DNA of 64,000 nucleotides, taken from Amorphochlora amoebiformis. Its lineage: Eukaryota; Cercozoa; Chlorarachniophyceae. The translations under genes and the position numbers were made by a program. The notes under the pieces were generated by a model. The model ran no database searches. It had not been told where the DNA came from and worked only from the letters and a program-made list of their open reading frames with translations. Numbering within the stretch: the stretch's first letter is position 1; every line of letters starts with the position of its first letter. The stretch lies in assembly GCA_054601695.1 (NCBI GenBank), contig BAAHQB010000180.1:186001-250000 (forward strand). The letters run 5' to 3'. Positions 1-64,000 of this stretch are shown piece by piece.

Positions 1-128
1 ATATATATATATATATATATATATACGTATATAATATATATACATACTTCATATATATATATATGTATATAGATGTGTATATATGTACATATATATATAT
101 ATATATGCAAAATATTATATACATTCAT

Positions 129-165
<37 letters not shown>

Positions 166-342
166 ATGTATATGCATTAATATTTAAATTTGTATGTATA
201 CATGTAGTATTAAATGTACATGCATATAAGTACAATATCAAATATTTATGTATATTATTATAATAAAATTATACATATTATCTAATATTATAAATATTAG
301 TATATATATATTTATATATATAATGCAATATAATATAATATC

Positions 343-382
<40 letters not shown>

Positions 383-383
383 C

Positions 384-1523
<1,140 letters not shown>

Positions 1524-2125
1524 CCAAAAATTCAAATCTAGAGATTCATGGAGAGTCTCGGTCACAGACATCCCCGGGATCCCCTTGGAAACCCTGTAGA
1601 GAATTGGGAGATTTTCCCGAGACGTAAGAGTTTCGGGGATCCCCGTAATCTACGGGATTCGCGTTGAAATGTCTTTCAGGGCTGATATGGGGCTAAATTT
1701 AGTAACTTAAGACGGATAGAAGCATATAAATGTAGGTGTAGAGGTTGAAAGGACTGTGGGATGATTCCAATGGTATTTCAAAACCGCGGGAAGATGTTCT
1801 TAAATTGTCAGGAGATGGGGAAAGCGGAACTGTAAACGGATTAGGGGTTCAGGTGAAAAGTCTCCTGCACTTTGGCCCAGCCTGGAACATGAGCGTTGCG
1901 TATTCAGTGATCAAGAATACAGTGGGCGTATGCCTTCTGAGTGGTCTTGGTTTCATGTGTGAATTTTTGTAGAATTTGCACTAATTTAGGTAATTTATCG
2001 CTTAGAGTCGCCGAGAATTGCAAATTGTAAATTATCAATTGCGTACTGTGATAAAAAAAAATGAGTATTTAGAGTATACTGTAGCAATTGCATTACAGCC
2101 TATACTATTATAGGATATATAATGA

Positions 2126-2160
<35 letters not shown>

Positions 2161-2234
2161 GTGTATATATGTGTATTATAGTGTATATATATTATAATCA
2201 TTACATATGTATATATATATATATACATTATATG

Positions 2235-2265
<31 letters not shown>

Positions 2266-2307
2266 ATATCTTCTATAATAATATTGTATATATCATATCA
2301 TTTTTTT

Positions 2308-2341
<34 letters not shown>

Positions 2342-2366
2342 TAGATATATCATGGTATATATTATG

Positions 2367-2421
<55 letters not shown>

Positions 2422-2437
2422 CATGGTATACATTATG

Positions 2438-2469
<32 letters not shown>

Positions 2470-2564
2470 ATATACATACATATATATTATGATATCCATA
2501 TCAGTACATAATACATATACTATGATATATATATATATATATATATATATATCTATATTATATT

Positions 2565-2613
<49 letters not shown>

Positions 2614-2703
2614 ATATACATATTTACTCACATGTACACATACACACATAATTGTACATACTTATTAATATATATATATATATACATATAATTGTATATA
2701 CTA

Positions 2704-2746
<43 letters not shown>

Positions 2747-2775
2747 CCGGCATAGTGACTATGATATATATTTAC

Positions 2776-2815
<40 letters not shown>

Positions 2816-3082
2816 ATATATATATATATATATACCATATCAATGACATGATAGAATTACATATAGACACACAAAGATTCAACAGTTTGCAGTCATTTGA
2901 TGAAGATATACTTCACTTGTTCTTACTACACTTAGAACAATTTCAGTCATATACTAGTATCGCGCCAGCGTCTATTGCTAACTATCCTTCCCGATCGATC
3001 CGCAGTGGAATTCATATAAAAATGTCGCCTTTTATACAAGCCCGATGCATTCGACCAATCGATTATAACATTATAGTCATTA

Positions 3083-7907
<4,825 letters not shown>

Positions 7908-8108
7908 TCGGAAGAGAATCTAGGAGGATATGTCAATGGTGTGAAATTCAGCAGAAGAAACATGAGATGACATCGGAGGCATGAGAGCGCGGAGAGACAT
8001 CCGAGACCATTGGGCCGTAGAAATCTTTCTTTAGAAGATCTTGGTGTGGAAAACAAGAGGAAACACAGATTAGGAGAGTCAGAAGGAGAGACTAATCAGG
8101 TTATTTAC

Positions 8109-8330
8109 CTGCCAGAAGCCCCAAGATGCGTACAGCACGGACTTCGATCTTTCGCCAGTGATTGTTCCCGGTTTGGCTGCAAAATGCCAAATGGTGAACC
8201 AATTGGAGAGAAATCGCCTAATTCCATCCAATTTACGCGGGATTGAGTATTTACTGTAGTATTGTTCGGACATCAGACTGTCATCAGTATCGAAAACATC
8301 CTCACATATCATTTTTGGATTAATAGTGTC
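8109..8330 (-). CDS. Candidate 74-codon exon, possibly 5' part of the neighbouring gene
   Basis: Open from an ATTAG acceptor to a CAG|GTAAAT donor, phase 0 to 0. It encodes DTINPKMICEDVFDTDDSLM and, later, YSIPRKLDGIRRFLSNWF and SVLYASWGFWQ. It lies 189 nt upstream of the alternative acceptor of the 7691-7907 exon, in phase with it. No family recognised. Confidence 0.4.
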
Positions 8331-9087
8331 CTAATGGAAAATAAAGTCACCGCCGACTCACCGATAAATCGGCGATAATGCCCCAGTTCGTAGAGGCCCG
8401 GCTGGCCCGTCAATTGTTCTTGCATCACGATGGGTCTTAGCCTTTGTATACATATTTGCAGGGACAGTATTCATGCTCTCGCGGTAGTAAAACTTGATGT
8501 ATATGTACAGTAAATATCGACAAGCTCGGAAAATGTCGTGAATTATGTACCCATTTTGTAATAACACAGTTGTCTCAAACCCCAATGATCATGTATTCAC
8601 ACGTCCAACGTGCAGATCTTCTTATATCATGAAACTTCAGACTGTCATACAATTATTTACACACACAGTTTTATCTCTTTTGGTGATAATATTAATTATA
8701 GAAAGCCTTGAAAATTGTATATTATCAATCGTTAACAATGTTAATTTCATGCTCAATGTACACAATATATCGATTGCAAACATTGTGTAATGTTGTATAC
8801 ATGTACAATATACAAAGGATACTAGTACAATTAATTGTATACAATATTGTATGATTGTGTAACAATAATAATTATAATCTTATTGATTTGTTAAATAAAT
8901 ATTTTTTACATTGTACAACAATTATATGAAGTGTTACATTTTTCAGTTTTATTAGAGTACCTAGAGTATTGTAATATTAGTATTATTAGTCATGATTTAA
9001 ATAAATTAGTAATTATATAATACTTTATTAATTTTATAATAAATTGTATAATTATAATATATCATATATATATATATACACATATGT

Positions 9088-9123
<36 letters not shown>

Positions 9124-9138
9124 CATCATATATATCAA

Positions 9139-9248
<110 letters not shown>

Positions 9249-9686
9249 CATCATATATATCATGATATATATATATATATTATATATAATATATATGTAT
9301 ACATATATAAATATATATATATATATGTTATACTGTAATGTAAATAGCTATATTCATAATTCTAAATTTTAATTATACTAATATGAAAATCAATTCTTAA
9401 AACAATGAGTCTCTCGTTAACTCAAATAGATCAATAATCAGAATACAATTGTATAATATTACAATTGTACATGTATAATTGTAATCTCACGCTGAATTAA
9501 AATACCTACTACTGAACACAGTGATACGCATTAAAAAGACTACCAAATCTACAGCATTATACTTCTATGATCTATCCCAGTGAGCCAAAATTACACGTAC
9601 ATTTTGAGGCGAGTTTCATCAAGAATAGCTCGCGTCAATACACCCATTCTCATTATACACACTGAGTATCCTGACCCAAAGGCTAC

Positions 9687-9763
9687 CTGTTGACTGTCTG
9701 AAGTGACCTCTAGGGCCATCAAGACTCCACTTCAGCGAATTGGCCGAAGCGCGAGAGGTCACC
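9687..9763 (-). CDS. Weak candidate exon
   Basis: 77 nt between CACACAG and GTAGCC, encoding VTSRASANSLKWSLDGPRG and flanks. It stands alone, with no phased partners found. The surrounding 8331-10160 stretch is otherwise AT-rich non-repetitive DNA without a convincing gene, apart from TA blocks at 9060-9330. Confidence 0.22.
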
Positions 9764-10076
9764 CTGTGTGACACAATGCATTCACATTCTGATATTTCTG
9801 TCATATTCACCTACTCAATGACCTCATGAGGCCATGCTGGACGACCCTCGGGGGCGATATTGCCGAAGAATTAAGAAATCTTTTTCTTTCGTTAATACGG
9901 TGACATTTCTGAGTGACAATTTTTCGTTATTAGAGGGTTCTCATAAATATATACGGTGACATCTCTGAGTGACAATTTTTCGTTATTAGAGGGGTCTCAT
10001 AAATATTAAATATATTGTCGCGATTTCGTCTATAACCTCTAAGACTAACCCGCGTCCGAAGCGGCTTGGCGGCGTG

Positions 10077-10244
10077 ATGAGGAGCTTCTCTCTTCTCCTT
10101 TTCTTAGGCACCCTATCCCTCTCTACGCCGCCCCCCCCTTTCGCTCCCCTGGGAACATTACTATTACTCTCTTTGCTTCTGATTTTTTATATTTTTCGGG
10201 GGATTACGGAAAGGGAGAGAGGGACCTGGTGGATACGAGTGTAG
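10077..10244 (+). CDS. Small ORF with signal-peptide-like N-terminus
   Basis: ATG-TAG ORF of 55 aa starting [20 protein letters not shown] with a second hydrophobic run ([14 protein letters not shown]). Codon-rich, GC-richer than its surroundings. It could be a first exon or chance. It overlaps on the opposite strand the doubtful terminal exon 10164-10178. Confidence 0.25.
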   Translation: MRSFSLLLFLGTLSLSTPPPPFAPLGTLLLLSLLLIFYIFRGITERERGTWWIRV

Positions 10245-10262
10245 TTGTGCATGTCTGTACAC

Positions 10263-10355
<93 letters not shown>

Positions 10356-10400
10356 ATCTTTACATATATAATATACATATATATATATATATATATACAC

Positions 10401-10453
<53 letters not shown>

Positions 10454-10503
10454 AGATTCTATTTGAGATTGGTCTTCTTAGAAAGGAAAACGAGGTAATA
10501 ACA

Positions 10504-10539
<36 letters not shown>

Positions 10540-10610
10540 TTTTGTTTGTGTGTGCGTGTGTATATATGCATGTACATGGCTACTTAAGGCTGTCGAAAGG
10601 TATACTAATG

Positions 10611-10668
<58 letters not shown>

Positions 10669-10812
10669 GTATATATGTATATGTATATATGTATATATAT
10701 ATATATATATGTATAATATATGTATTATATGGTGTGAGGTATGTGTCTAGACACGTGCCAAAACCTACTGAAGACTGTGGAAAGGTATTCTAATGGTATA
10801 TATAATTATATA

Positions 10813-10932
<120 letters not shown>

Positions 10933-10952
10933 CATACATATATACATATATG

Positions 10953-10983
<31 letters not shown>

Positions 10984-10988
10984 ATATG

Positions 10989-11044
<56 letters not shown>

Positions 11045-11175
11045 ATATATATATATATATATATGTTACATAATATGTATATATGTATATACATATGTAA
11101 ATATGTATCATATATACTTGTGTATAACACATATATGGGAAATGATGTATGTGTGTGTATATATGTGTGTATATG

Positions 11176-11299
<124 letters not shown>

Positions 11300-11357
11300 A
11301 ATATGTATCATATATACTTATATATAATACATATATAGGAAATGATATTATGATATG

Positions 11358-11422
<65 letters not shown>

Positions 11423-11534
11423 CATATATATTCTAGATATATATACATATATATATGTTTTTGTATATGTATATATGTGTTCCTACCTTCACATATATGT
11501 GTACACATATTCATGAATATATTTATATACAAAC

Positions 11535-11594
<60 letters not shown>

Positions 11595-11615
11595 AACATA
11601 TATATATATATATAA

Positions 11616-11662
<47 letters not shown>

Positions 11663-11841
11663 GTGTGTGTACATGTGTGATGGTATGTTTATAGTATGAT
11701 ATAGACATACACATGAAGTTTACATATAATATATATGTATATGTTTTTAGTAAACTTTTTACACATATATATATCTACATATATCTAGTATATATATATA
11801 ATATATATATGCATATACTCACAGTATCATAGTAACAACTA

Positions 11842-11894
<53 letters not shown>

Positions 11895-12036
11895 TCATGA
11901 TAATATTTATACTAATAGTATTATTAGTATAATGTACAGTACCAATGATTATATATATTATACATATATATATATTATTTTATATATATATATATATATA
12001 TATGTATATTATATATATATTATATATATACATATA

Positions 12037-12082
<46 letters not shown>

Positions 12083-12092
12083 TTTTATAAAC

Positions 12093-23296
<11,204 letters not shown>

Positions 23297-23337
23297 CTGT
23301 ACAAGCGACCTAAGAGGTTAACCTTACATTAGCTTAT

Positions 23338-23402
23338 ATTTCGGATAATTTCGGATAATTTCGGATAATTTCGGATAATTCCGGATAATTTCGGATTATT
23401 TC
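23338..23402. repeat. 10-bp repeat (TTTCGGATAA)6
   Basis: Six near-perfect copies followed by TTAGGG DNA. Confidence 0.9.
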
Positions 23403-23463
23403 TATAATTTAGGGTTAGGCTTGGATTAGATTATTCAGCATGTCTTAGTCCGCGGACCATTGA

Positions 23464-23530
23464 CTAGGGTTAGGGTTAGGGTTAGGGTTAGGGTTAGGGT
23501 TAGGGTTAGGGTTAGGGTTAGGGTAAGGGT
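23464..23530. repeat. (TTAGGG)n
   Basis: Ten near-perfect hexamers after the dispersed element TTCAGCATGTCTTAGTCCG. Confidence 0.93.
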
Positions 23531-23576
23531 AAGGTGAAGGATGTGTTTTTAGGTATGTGTGTATGCATGGGGATGT

Positions 23577-23626
<50 letters not shown>

Positions 23627-23757
23627 TTTATGTATATATGTATTTATAAATATATGTCTATATTCAGCGCTATATATACACCTAGGTACACTGTACGTAT
23701 ATCTAAAGATACGATAAATATGAATGTACATATGTAATACATAAAATCTTATGTACA

Positions 23758-23805
<48 letters not shown>

Positions 23806-23901
23806 ATGTATATATAGTACACACACATATATATATATATACATATTTATATTATATACATATATATACATATAATATATATACACACACATATATATAT
23901 A

Positions 23902-23940
<39 letters not shown>

Positions 23941-24038
23941 ATTATATACAATGTATACGTTATGTATGGGTTCTTTTTACCCCGAATCTAACTGTGTAGG
24001 CAAGAAATATCGATTAATGATATATATACACATATATG

Positions 24039-24107
<69 letters not shown>

Positions 24108-24108
24108 T

Positions 24109-24148
<40 letters not shown>

Positions 24149-24154
24149 ATAATA

Positions 24155-24209
<55 letters not shown>

Positions 24210-24273
24210 GTATATATATATATATATATGTATACATATGTATTATATATACGTTATATATGTTTTTTTTTAC

Positions 24274-24323
24274 CCCGAATCTAACGGTGCTGGCAAGAAA
24301 TATCGATTAATGAATCTCCCGTC
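24274..24323 (-). CDS. Candidate exon ([17 protein letters not shown])
   Basis: 50-nt open segment after an ATACAG acceptor, ending at GG|GTAAAA, phase 0 to 2. A second, partly mutated copy with the same donor lies at about 23987-24020 inside the next intron. It does not phase directly with 23251-23296, so one bridging exon would be missing. Confidence 0.4.
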
Positions 24324-24379
<56 letters not shown>

Positions 24380-24486
24380 ATATATACATTATATAACCAT
24401 ATACATATATATTTATTCATAAGTAATGTATATACATATATAAACGTAGCTATCTATCTATATACACACAAACACATACATATATT

Positions 24487-24568
<82 letters not shown>

Positions 24569-24954
24569 CAAACATGCATACATACATACATTCAAACCTA
24601 TACATTCACACATGTACACACACACAAACCTATTCTACACTTCCGAAATCAAGGAAAGCAAGACAACCGCAAGCATTCAACTCTCAAAATCTGACCTAAC
24701 CTTCCCCTCTCCCCTGAATCCAACAAATGGTCTTACATAACAATCCTTGTACCTGACCTAACCTCTCCCTCTCCCTCGAATAATCCAGTAAAATGGTCTC
24801 ACATACATTCCCTATGATCCAGGATCTCTATTCTCGCCCTCCCTGCCCTAACGTCGATGTATCTCGCTTTCACACCGCCGTGATTTGGTCTCTTCTCTAC
24901 CCTTCTGAGGTCTATTATGCATCTGTTTGCCCAGGTCTATAGATAGTTGCTTAC

Positions 24955-25041
24955 CAGGTAAACGCCGTTTTTTGAGAGGCATATTAAGTCGAATCTGCCC
25001 CTTTGACGGTTGAAGATTATCTTGGCGTGGAGGCGAGAGAT
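24955..25041 (-). CDS. Candidate exon of the minus-strand gene, frame ambiguous
   Basis: Minus-strand open segment ending at a strong donor GTAAGC. Frame 0 encodes KIIFNRQRGRFDLICLSKNG; an alternative frame gives an ATG-led MPLKKRRLPG that stays open downstream. A further open stretch at about 24790-24930 (RVEKRPNHGG, YIDVRAGRARIEIL) is in another phase. Coding on this strand looks likely; the exact model is not resolvable by eye. Confidence 0.4.
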
Positions 25042-25243
25042 CTTTTGGGGTAATGTTTTTGGTTTTCAGGAATGTGTGTTTTATTTATACAGGTGTGTTT
25101 TATGGATATATCATATTTTGTGTTTGTATTTGTATAATGTGTATATTTACATGTACAAACACATATGTCAGTGAATATCTATACCTTCGTTTTTCTCCAT
25201 ATGTATGTGTATGTATATGTATATATATGTATATAGGAATATA

Positions 25244-25282
<39 letters not shown>

Positions 25283-25441
25283 ATATATATATATAATATA
25301 TATACATACATATTTATATACATACAACATATACATACATACATATATATATATATATAATATATAATATAATGTAAGTGCACACACACATGCACACACG
25401 CACACAAACACACACACACTCACACACACACGCACATAGTA

Positions 25442-25508
<67 letters not shown>

Positions 25509-25589
25509 ATATTTAGGTGTACAAGCACATAAACGTATATTTATACCTTCTTTTACATATGTATATGTATATATATATATATATGTATA

Positions 25590-25637
<48 letters not shown>

Positions 25638-25723
25638 TATGTAAGGCATAGAGGGTGTATCTATACCTTCTTACTATCTCCCAACTGAACATCTGGCAAT
25701 GACTCTTGAGTAAACACAAACAC

Positions 25724-25988
<265 letters not shown>

Positions 25989-25989
25989 G

Positions 25990-26056
<67 letters not shown>

Positions 26057-26058
26057 AC

Positions 26059-26157
26059 ATGCATTATTCTCTCAGTCATAAAGGCATTTACATCCCGGAC
26101 ATATTTCAACGGTAATATAGATGCCCTAAACGTGTTTCCATACACCAAGCATGCTCG
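26059..26157 (-). CDS. Candidate exon upstream of the SANT-like gene
   Basis: Open 99-nt segment, phase 0 to 0, with AG before CGAGCATGC and donor GTATAC. It encodes [19 protein letters not shown] and flanks. If spliced to 24955-25041 it would extend the minus-strand gene. A competing plus-strand exon (26076-26111, [12 protein letters not shown], with good acceptor and donor) overlaps it, so the strand is unsettled. Confidence 0.3.
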
Positions 26158-26841
26158 CTCTCACGGACTGACATATCTACATACCACCATAAATTTACAT
26201 TTTTTCGCAACAGTATTTGTACCGTACATCCTTTTACTTGGCTAGTAAAAATCGTGAATGTGCACGCACAGCATATACACACACACTCAAGGCCTCTACA
26301 TATTTACACCCACGTGCTCTTATGAAAAGACATAAGAGTACCTGTACACGTAAGAATACCTGTACACATTCTAACAATTGCCAGCAAAAGAATTTCCCTA
26401 GATGATTTTACGTATGGTACAGATCTTAAAGCTACGCATCAGGGGTCTCTCCGCTCAGAGCATTTACGCTCATGTACACAAGTGCCTCATTTGTGAAAAA
26501 GTGTCAAACCGGTCTGGTCCGACGTTCGTCCGAGCGTAATGTCACTCTTCGTCAGGTAGTATACGAAGTCTTTTCCCAACAGCTTTGCGTATGCCATCAC
26601 GGGCACCCCCGCGTTGCCCGCCATTCTTTGCTTGAACGGGAAATGGTATAATCTATATCTCGTATATAAGACTGAAGATATCTGTATATCTTATAAATAT
26701 CCTCAAATATCAATCTCCCAATCACCCGGTACTAACGCCGTTACTGTGCGCTTTCTGAATTTAGTTATTCGGCCGGGTTTTTATCGAACTTGTCCTCGGC
26801 ACCCAAACCTAGATTCCGAGAATTACCCACCCACCACAAAA

Positions 26842-42478
<15,637 letters not shown>

Positions 42479-43212
42479 GTAAACGCTAGTAGCAGCGCCC
42501 CTGGAGCCTATGACTCACTCAAAAATTGTATGTATTTATAATAATCTATTGTATGTATTTACAATAATCTTTGTTATTATCGAGGTGAAAAGAGTGTATA
42601 TGATAATGGAGAATCTGTCCTGACCGGATACAACAGTGATTTCATTGATAAAATTGTATTTATAATAATCTGTTATTATCGAGATGAAAAGAGTCTTAGA
42701 TATTCAGATAATGGATAATTTAAAGCTAAGAATGTACCATCTCTAGAATCTCTTTAAGACAACTAGACAACGAATTACCCTAGTTAGTAGTAGTTACTAA
42801 TATTCTAGATATTGTCCGTTCGGATATAATCTGGATAATTTCAATGATCACCTAGATCACGCCCTTGGCCAAGATAGCCAATTTTAGCTTGCCATATAGA
42901 ATAAGCTCCGAAAATCATTTGTTTCTCGAAATTTTGAAGTCTTTAGATATTCTATGGTATTCTGCGATATACTAACATAGTGAAACAAGTCAATTGAGTA
43001 AACACTGAGGTTCAAAATCAATGAAATCACTGTTGTATCACAAGTACGAGCGATTTGAGATCTGGCAGATTTTGATACACTACTACTGATAGCTGTAGAG
43101 TGTGAATCTGATCAGTGACCACGTACGTGTAAAAAGATAGCCGATTAATAATGCTTTCATGGGTGTGGGAATATGTATGTATACACGGATATGTCTATAC
43201 ATATATACACAC

Positions 43213-43249
<37 letters not shown>

Positions 43250-43276
43250 ATATTATATATATATATATATACTATA

Positions 43277-43316
<40 letters not shown>

Positions 43317-43749
43317 CACATATATATATCTTGGAATGTCGACCCACCTGAAAGTCGTAATGATTGTGAAACAATAACCGATTGTCGGAATGCGACACAC
43401 ACACAACGCTCCAGCTGTCCAAAATTGTATCCACAACTACACTCGTATCCACTAAGTACCCCCCCCCCCTTCAGTAATCCTTTGATTCTAAATTTTTTAT
43501 ATTTTTCGGTTTTTATATTTTTCGGTGAGAAGTGATGGTAATGTTCTCACGGGAAAGCGACGGGGGGAGGGGTTTAGTGAGGGGATATGGTGCCCAAGAA
43601 AAGGATGCCATTCACGCGGACACGTGTGGAGTAAAGCTGACAAGTGTACCTGAAATAAGTTCCATTTCCTCTGCAACTCCATCTAGTTGCTCCATATTAG
43701 TAGGCTGTTCTTTCTCGTCCCTCCACTGCTCGTCGTTAATAATCAAGCC
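42479..43749. other. Convergent 3' intergenic region
   Basis: Between the stop codons of the two converging genes. It holds a diverged direct repeat (TATTTATAATAATCT, TTATTATCGAG, ATGAAAAGAGT at 42525-42700), a TA block at 43200-43330, C10 at 43460 and a doubled TTTTTATATTTTTCGG at 43490-43525. No gene seen. Confidence 0.6.
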
Positions 43750-44664
43750 TTATTGCGCACTATCCTCCTTGTCGTTACGATTCTCGGAGTCGTGACCACT
43801 CTTACCGTCGTCAGTACGTAACACCTTCGGACTTCTACCATTTCGCCAATGAGTCGAGCCGTCTTCTGCTACCACTACTTCGCTCAACACGGCGCGAGTG
43901 ATGGGATCATCCTTCGCGAACAACTGTGGCATAAAACCATTTCGCCAATAAGTCGAGCCGTCTTCTCTTACTACGACTTCATTCAGCACAGCGCGAGTGA
44001 TGGGATCGTCCTTCGCGAACAACTGTGGCATAAAACCATTTCGCCAATAAGTCGAGCCGTCTTCTCTTACTACGACTTCATTCAGCACAGCGCGAGTGAT
44101 GGGATCGTCCTTCGCGAACAACTGTGGCATAAAACCATCTCGCCAATAAGTCGAGCCGTCTTCTCTCACCACGACTTCATTCAGCACAGCGCGAGTGAAG
44201 GGATCATCCTTAATAACAAGCTTTGCGCCTTCTGGTACAAAGTTTGCTCTTATGGCTTCCTGACCGCCATCTTCCCAACCCTTAGGTGTTCCCTCGTTGA
44301 CTTCCTTCTTACTCCTTCGTTTCCTTTTTTTCTTTCTTTTTTTTTGTGCTTTTTGGCGCGGAGGTACATCGGAGGGAATTTTCTGATAAACAATATTCCT
44401 TTGTAGTAACACATATACATATATTTATATATATATGCACATATGTGTACACACACGAATATATATAGTTAATTTATTCTGGGTAACATCCAACACATTC
44501 ATGAGATAGTTCGTGACATTTTTTTACCATAAAATCGTGCTTTATTTAATACTTCGATCAAGGACTTACCTCATCTGCAGCAGAGGATTTATTACCAAGC
44601 ATAACGCTGAAGAAGCAGCGCCGCTATCCCACGGAGGATACGTGCGAGTATCCGTATCACCCTC
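43750..44664 (-). CDS. 3' end of a gene with four 33-residue repeats and a basic Lys/Arg block
   Basis: Two exons: 44596-44664 (TRTYPPWDSGAASSALCL) and 43750-44382 (210 codons, stop TAA), both phase 0. The long exon has a strongly basic stretch (KKRKKKRKRRSKK) and then four 99-bp/33-aa repeats with the core DDPITRAVLNEVVVREDGST followed by YWRNGFMPQLFAK. The two central copies are almost identical in DNA; the outer copies are diverged. The tail is polar (KSGHDSENRNDKEDSAQ). This is the longest uninterrupted coding segment of the window and its GC is clearly higher than its neighbours'. No family recognised. 5' exons probably lie in 44.7-45.2 kb (an open frame at 44922-45182 encodes VDKLEVFPSFEADFPAYLL) but could not be joined. 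Convergent with the oxidoreductase and divergent from BiP. Confidence 0.62.
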
Positions 44665-45020
44665 CTGGGTCCCGTCCTCTTAAATGTGTTCAAGGGTTGA
44701 ACCTCTAAAGATAAATGACCCAACCTATAAACGATTACCTTTAAACCTCTAAGAATAACACAATTTCTCTTAAATTTTCTTAGAGGTTGGAAAAAAGCAA
44801 TACCCTCTAATAATAATTTACAAGATAAAGGTTTATACTAGGGGTTTCGCTTAAAGATGCGTACTATTATTATAGGTTCTTGTAAGTATTTTATTAAAGG
44901 TTTCATTATTTATCTTATAGGTTAGGTTTTTTCCTTAAAGGCTTTTCTAAAGATATTTCCCTCAGAGGCTTCATTGTTAAGCGAACGCGAAAGTGAACCA
45001 ATGACAACCTCCCTAAACCC

Positions 45021-45061
45021 TTGACACGTGCTCTTGACACGTGTACGAAACAAACACGTGT
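45021..45061. promoter_or_regulatory. Cluster of three ACACGTG palindromes upstream of BiP
   Basis: TTGACACGTG at 45021-45030, TTGACACGTG at 45034-45043 and AAACACGTGT at 45052-45061, about 310-350 bp before the BiP start codon; a CCAAT lies at 44998-45002. CACG/ACGTG boxes near CCAAT are the theme of ER-stress elements controlling BiP in animals and plants, so a role in the unfolded-protein response is plausible but inferred. The site may serve both divergent genes. Confidence 0.4.
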
Positions 45062-45373
45062 CCTCGAAATTTCCAACGGAAAATGAACATGAGTCAGCAA
45101 AAAGATGATTCAGCAAGAGATATGCGGGGAAATCGGCTTCAAAACTCGGGAAGACTTCAAGCTTATCTACTAGCTTTGTCAAGAGGCAATACTTGAATAG
45201 AGAATCAGGAAAAAAAAGAAGGAGAGAAAGGGTGTTTTCCTTCGTTTACGTATTTCTCCGACGCATGGGAGTTATTGTATTGCTCGCGTACACGCTTTTG
45301 ATCTCCAACCACACTGATAGCAAGCGCTGATGTATGTTTTTTTAACAGGCTCTTCGTACAAGACATATATACC

Positions 45374-63554
<18,181 letters not shown>

Positions 63555-64000
63555 CCGATCAACACTCCATCTGTGAGGGCCTCAACACTAGCTATAATGT
63601 AGATAATAGACGCCGTAGTTGCAGAGCTAACCGGAAAAAATGAGATGCATTATAAAATTTATAATTAATATCAAGAATCATTTGAAACTAAATCTAATAT
63701 TAAATCTAGATCAAGGCCATCGCAGAATATCTACTATAGCTCTTAATTGTCGTTAGACTTCTAGTACTTGTAGTCGCATTGCCGAAAGATTAGTAAAGAA
63801 CAAGAAGAAGGACTAGAGTCTAATCACTATGATCTGTAGTCTGGATAGACAAATCCATGTACAGATGTCTCAGATGTAGTACTAGTCCGATCTCATACGT
63901 ACTAGCTATAGACTCTGGTATGGTCATATGTGTGACCCGGTCTGAGATACGGCGCATAGTAGATTGAATATACTAGATACAATATACATTCTTTAGACAT
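63555..64000. other. BiP 3' flank
   Basis: Non-repetitive DNA after the TGA at 63552-63554. No further exon or RNA gene recognised. Confidence 0.5.

Noticed and set aside
8010-8246. 78-aa plus-strand frame
   Set aside because: No ATG start or splice context as good as the overlapping minus-strand exon 8109-8330.
43849-44406. 185-aa plus-strand frame antisense to the 33-aa-repeat gene
   Set aside because: Shadow of the minus-strand repeats; the minus frame has the splice acceptor, basic block and polar tail expected of protein.

Overview
The window is nuclear DNA from a eukaryote, almost certainly a photosynthetic protist with a complex plastid. Reasons: genes are split into 20-30 very short exons (17-222 nt, joined by GT-AG introns in all three phases); there are many interstitial TTAGGG/CCCTAA telomere-type arrays; one gene is a full ER-lumenal Hsp70 (BiP); and another is an FAD-dependent oxidoreductase of the plant/cyanobacterial lycopene-cyclase-like type whose first exon encodes a signal peptide followed by an Arg-rich stretch, as expected for a bipartite plastid leader. 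A chlorarachniophyte-like or other secondary alga is my best guess, with low confidence at lineage level.

Layout. 1-8.3 kb: minus-strand exons forming a partial secreted-protein gene (384-1523, running off the left edge) and a 7-exon gene for a 215-aa unknown protein with a signal peptide (3083-7907). 10-26 kb: a long minus-strand chain of at least 19 phase-consistent micro-exons (12093-23296) containing a SANT/Myb-like helix pattern, with further upstream exon candidates to 26.16 kb. 26.8-42.5 kb: the plus-strand FAD oxidoreductase (27 exons, 696 aa). 43.75-44.66 kb: minus-strand 3' end of a gene with four 33-residue repeats. 45.37-63.55 kb: the plus-strand BiP gene (30 exons, 701 aa, ending HDDL), divergent from the previous gene, with an ACACGTG cluster between the two.

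Most of the remaining bases are simple repeats: (TA)n everywhere, (GT)n/(CA)n caps, TTAGGG and its variants, a TATCA pentamer block, purine/pyrimidine tracts, and minisatellites. The repeats are not just intergenic. They make up the introns, and they supply the splice signals: donors read GTATATAT or GTTAGGG, acceptors read TATATAG or CCCTAG. The most unusual structure is a recurrent duplication of segments spanning exon-intron boundaries. Pieces of an exon start together with its 3' splice site lie upstream of the intact exon, and pieces of an exon end together with its 5' splice site lie downstream, copied from 2 to about 50 times. In the BiP gene one such junction has become a 1.6-kb, 32-bp-period satellite in which every unit keeps the donor site.

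Exon models were made by eye from reading frame, phase compatibility and family similarity. For BiP and the oxidoreductase, exon lengths sum to whole codons with no internal stop and match known family motifs; the other models are weaker.
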